From contig CAIVJV010000218.1 of assembly GCA_903906325.1 (NCBI GenBank), positions 1 to 6,196 of the forward strand: a stretch of 6,196 nucleotides of DNA. The letters run 5' to 3'. Source of the DNA: an uncultured Gemmatimonadota bacterium. GTDB lineage: Bacteria; Gemmatimonadota; Gemmatimonadetes; Gemmatimonadales; Gemmatimonadaceae. This document shows positions 5,318 through 6,196 of the stretch, one piece after another. Below the pieces are notes generated by a model. The model worked only from the letters and a program-made list of their open reading frames with translations, was not told where the DNA came from and made no database searches. The stretch's first letter is position 1. Each line of letters begins with the position of its first letter. The translations under genes were made by a program, and so were the position numbers.

Positions 5318-6196
5318 TCGTCCCGCGCCGTCCCACGCCTCCGGCCTCGGTCGCGCCACGCTCGCGATCCACGGGGCCCGCGAGGCCCACGCCCCCGGCG
5401 ATGCCGTCGTCGAGCCACTCGTCCAATCGGTCAATCATCTGCAGGCGCTCGGCACCGGCGACGGGCTCCGCTACACCCGCTACGGGAACACGCCCAACGC
5501 GGAGCGCGTGCAACGCCGGATCGCGCTGCTCGAGGGCGCGGAGCGGTCGCTGCTGCTGGCGAGTGGGATGGGGGCGACCGCGTGTGCGCTCTTCGCGCTC
5601 CTCGAGCCCGGCGACCACCTCGTCTCCTCCCGCTACATCTACGGGGGGACGCACCGGCTCTTCTTCGAGGAATTCGTCCGGCTCGGGATCGCCATCACGC
5701 TCGTCGATCCGTTCGACGGCGCGGCCATCGCGGCGGCGCTCCGCCCCGAGACGAAGGCGATCTTCCTCGAGTCGCCGGTGAACCCCACCTGCCGCGTGCT
5801 CGACATCCGCCCCACGGCGGCGCTCGCCACGGCGCGCGGGATCACCCTCGTCGTCGACTCGACCTTCGCGAGCCCGATCAACTTCCGGCCGATCGAACAG
5901 GGCGCGCACGTCGTCATCGAATCGGCGACCAAGTACCTCAACGGCCATCACGATGTGCTGATGGGGGTCGTCTCCGGCACGAGCGCGTACATCGATCGCG
6001 TGCTGCAGAAGGAGATGCTCTGGGGCCAGACCCCCGACCCCTTCGCGGTCTGGCTCCTCGAGCGCGGCCTCAAGACCCTGGGCGTGCGCGTCGAGCGGAG
6101 CAATGCGTCGGCGATGGCGATCGCCACCTGGGCATCGACCCGCCCGGAGGTCCGTCGCGTCCATTACCCGGGCCTCCCCTCGCATCCCGACCATGC
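5310..6196 (+). CDS. Cys/Met metabolism PLP-dependent enzyme (cystathionine gamma-synthase family, partial at 3' end)
   Basis: The ATG at 5310 overlaps the previous stop by eight bases, and the frame stays open to the right edge, giving 295 full codons of an expected 380-400. The N-terminus ATLAIHGAREAHAPGDAVVEP (16-36) matches the family opening. YTRYGNTPNAERV at 55-67 contains the Y and R that bind PLP phosphate of the neighbouring subunit. ASGMGAT at 84-90 is the phosphate loop, YIYGGT at 109-114 holds the ring-stacking Tyr Y111, and ESPVNPT at 154-160 contacts the cofactor. D183 (VVDSTF) pairs with the pyridine nitrogen, and SATKYLNGHHD at 205-215 carries the Schiff-base lysine K208. The family covers cystathionine gamma-synthase and gamma-lyase, O-acetylhomoserine sulfhydrylase and methionine gamma-lyase, which motifs alone cannot separate. 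It differs from the usual DNTF and TKYxGGHSD motifs. It is cytosolic and usually a tetramer. It is probably the sixth gene of the operon. Confidence 0.87.
   Translation, partial: MPDRPAPSHASGLGRATLAIHGAREAHAPGDAVVEPLVQSVNHLQALGTGDGLRYTRYGNTPNAERVQRRIALLEGAERSLLLASGMGATACALFALLEPGDHLVSSRYIYGGTHRLFFEEFVRLGIAITLVDPFDGAAIAAALRPETKAIFLESPVNPTCRVLDIRPTAALATARGITLVVDSTFASPINFRPIEQGAHVVIESATKYLNGHHDVLMGVVSGTSAYIDRVLQKEMLWGQTPDPFAVWLLERGLKTLGVRVERSNASAMAIATWASTRPEVRRVHYPGLPSHPDH

Noticed and set aside
5289..6194. Minus-strand open frame of 301 codons at the right edge
   Set aside because: It is antisense to the PLP enzyme, which has all key cofactor residues. The frame is open because stop codons are rare in GC-rich DNA.

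Overview
The window is a 6.2 kb piece of very GC-rich bacterial chromosome, packed almost end to end with coding sequence. Third codon positions are nearly all G or C, and the GGG, CCC, ATC and CTC codons are heavily used. The gene set and base composition fit a GC-rich free-living bacterium. My best guess is a Gemmatimonadota-like organism, but this is weak: no rRNA or marker gene is present, and an actinobacterial or proteobacterial source is not excluded. No mobile element, CRISPR array, tRNA or rRNA is visible.

Left part (1-1464, minus strand): two overlapping glycosyltransferase genes, a GT2-family enzyme followed by a GT4-family enzyme that runs off the left edge. They look like the start of a surface-polysaccharide or lipopolysaccharide cluster reading leftward.

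Centre (1465-1562): the only real intergenic gap, 98 bp, between divergent transcription units. It holds an 8+8 bp inverted repeat, a small GNRA-loop hairpin and a strong ribosome binding site in front of the rightward unit.

Right part (1563-6196, plus strand): six genes, each overlapping the next by 1 to 8 bases, so very probably one translationally coupled operon. In order they are: a ROK-family glucokinase; a PfkB/ribokinase-family sugar kinase; a protein with an N-terminal STAS-like region and a C-terminal GHKL (anti-sigma/histidine-kinase type) ATPase; a STAS-like (DUF4325-type) protein with a probable winged-helix tail; a 104-residue protein of unknown role with a possible aspartate-decarboxylase-like barrel; and a Cys/Met-metabolism PLP enzyme cut by the right edge.

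The most notable point is the joining of two sugar kinases, a STAS/GHKL regulatory pair and a sulfur-amino-acid PLP enzyme in one overlapping chain. The regulatory pair may form a partner-switching or ATP-dependent signalling module that senses or controls this metabolism. That is an inference from gene order and domain content, not something the sequence proves.
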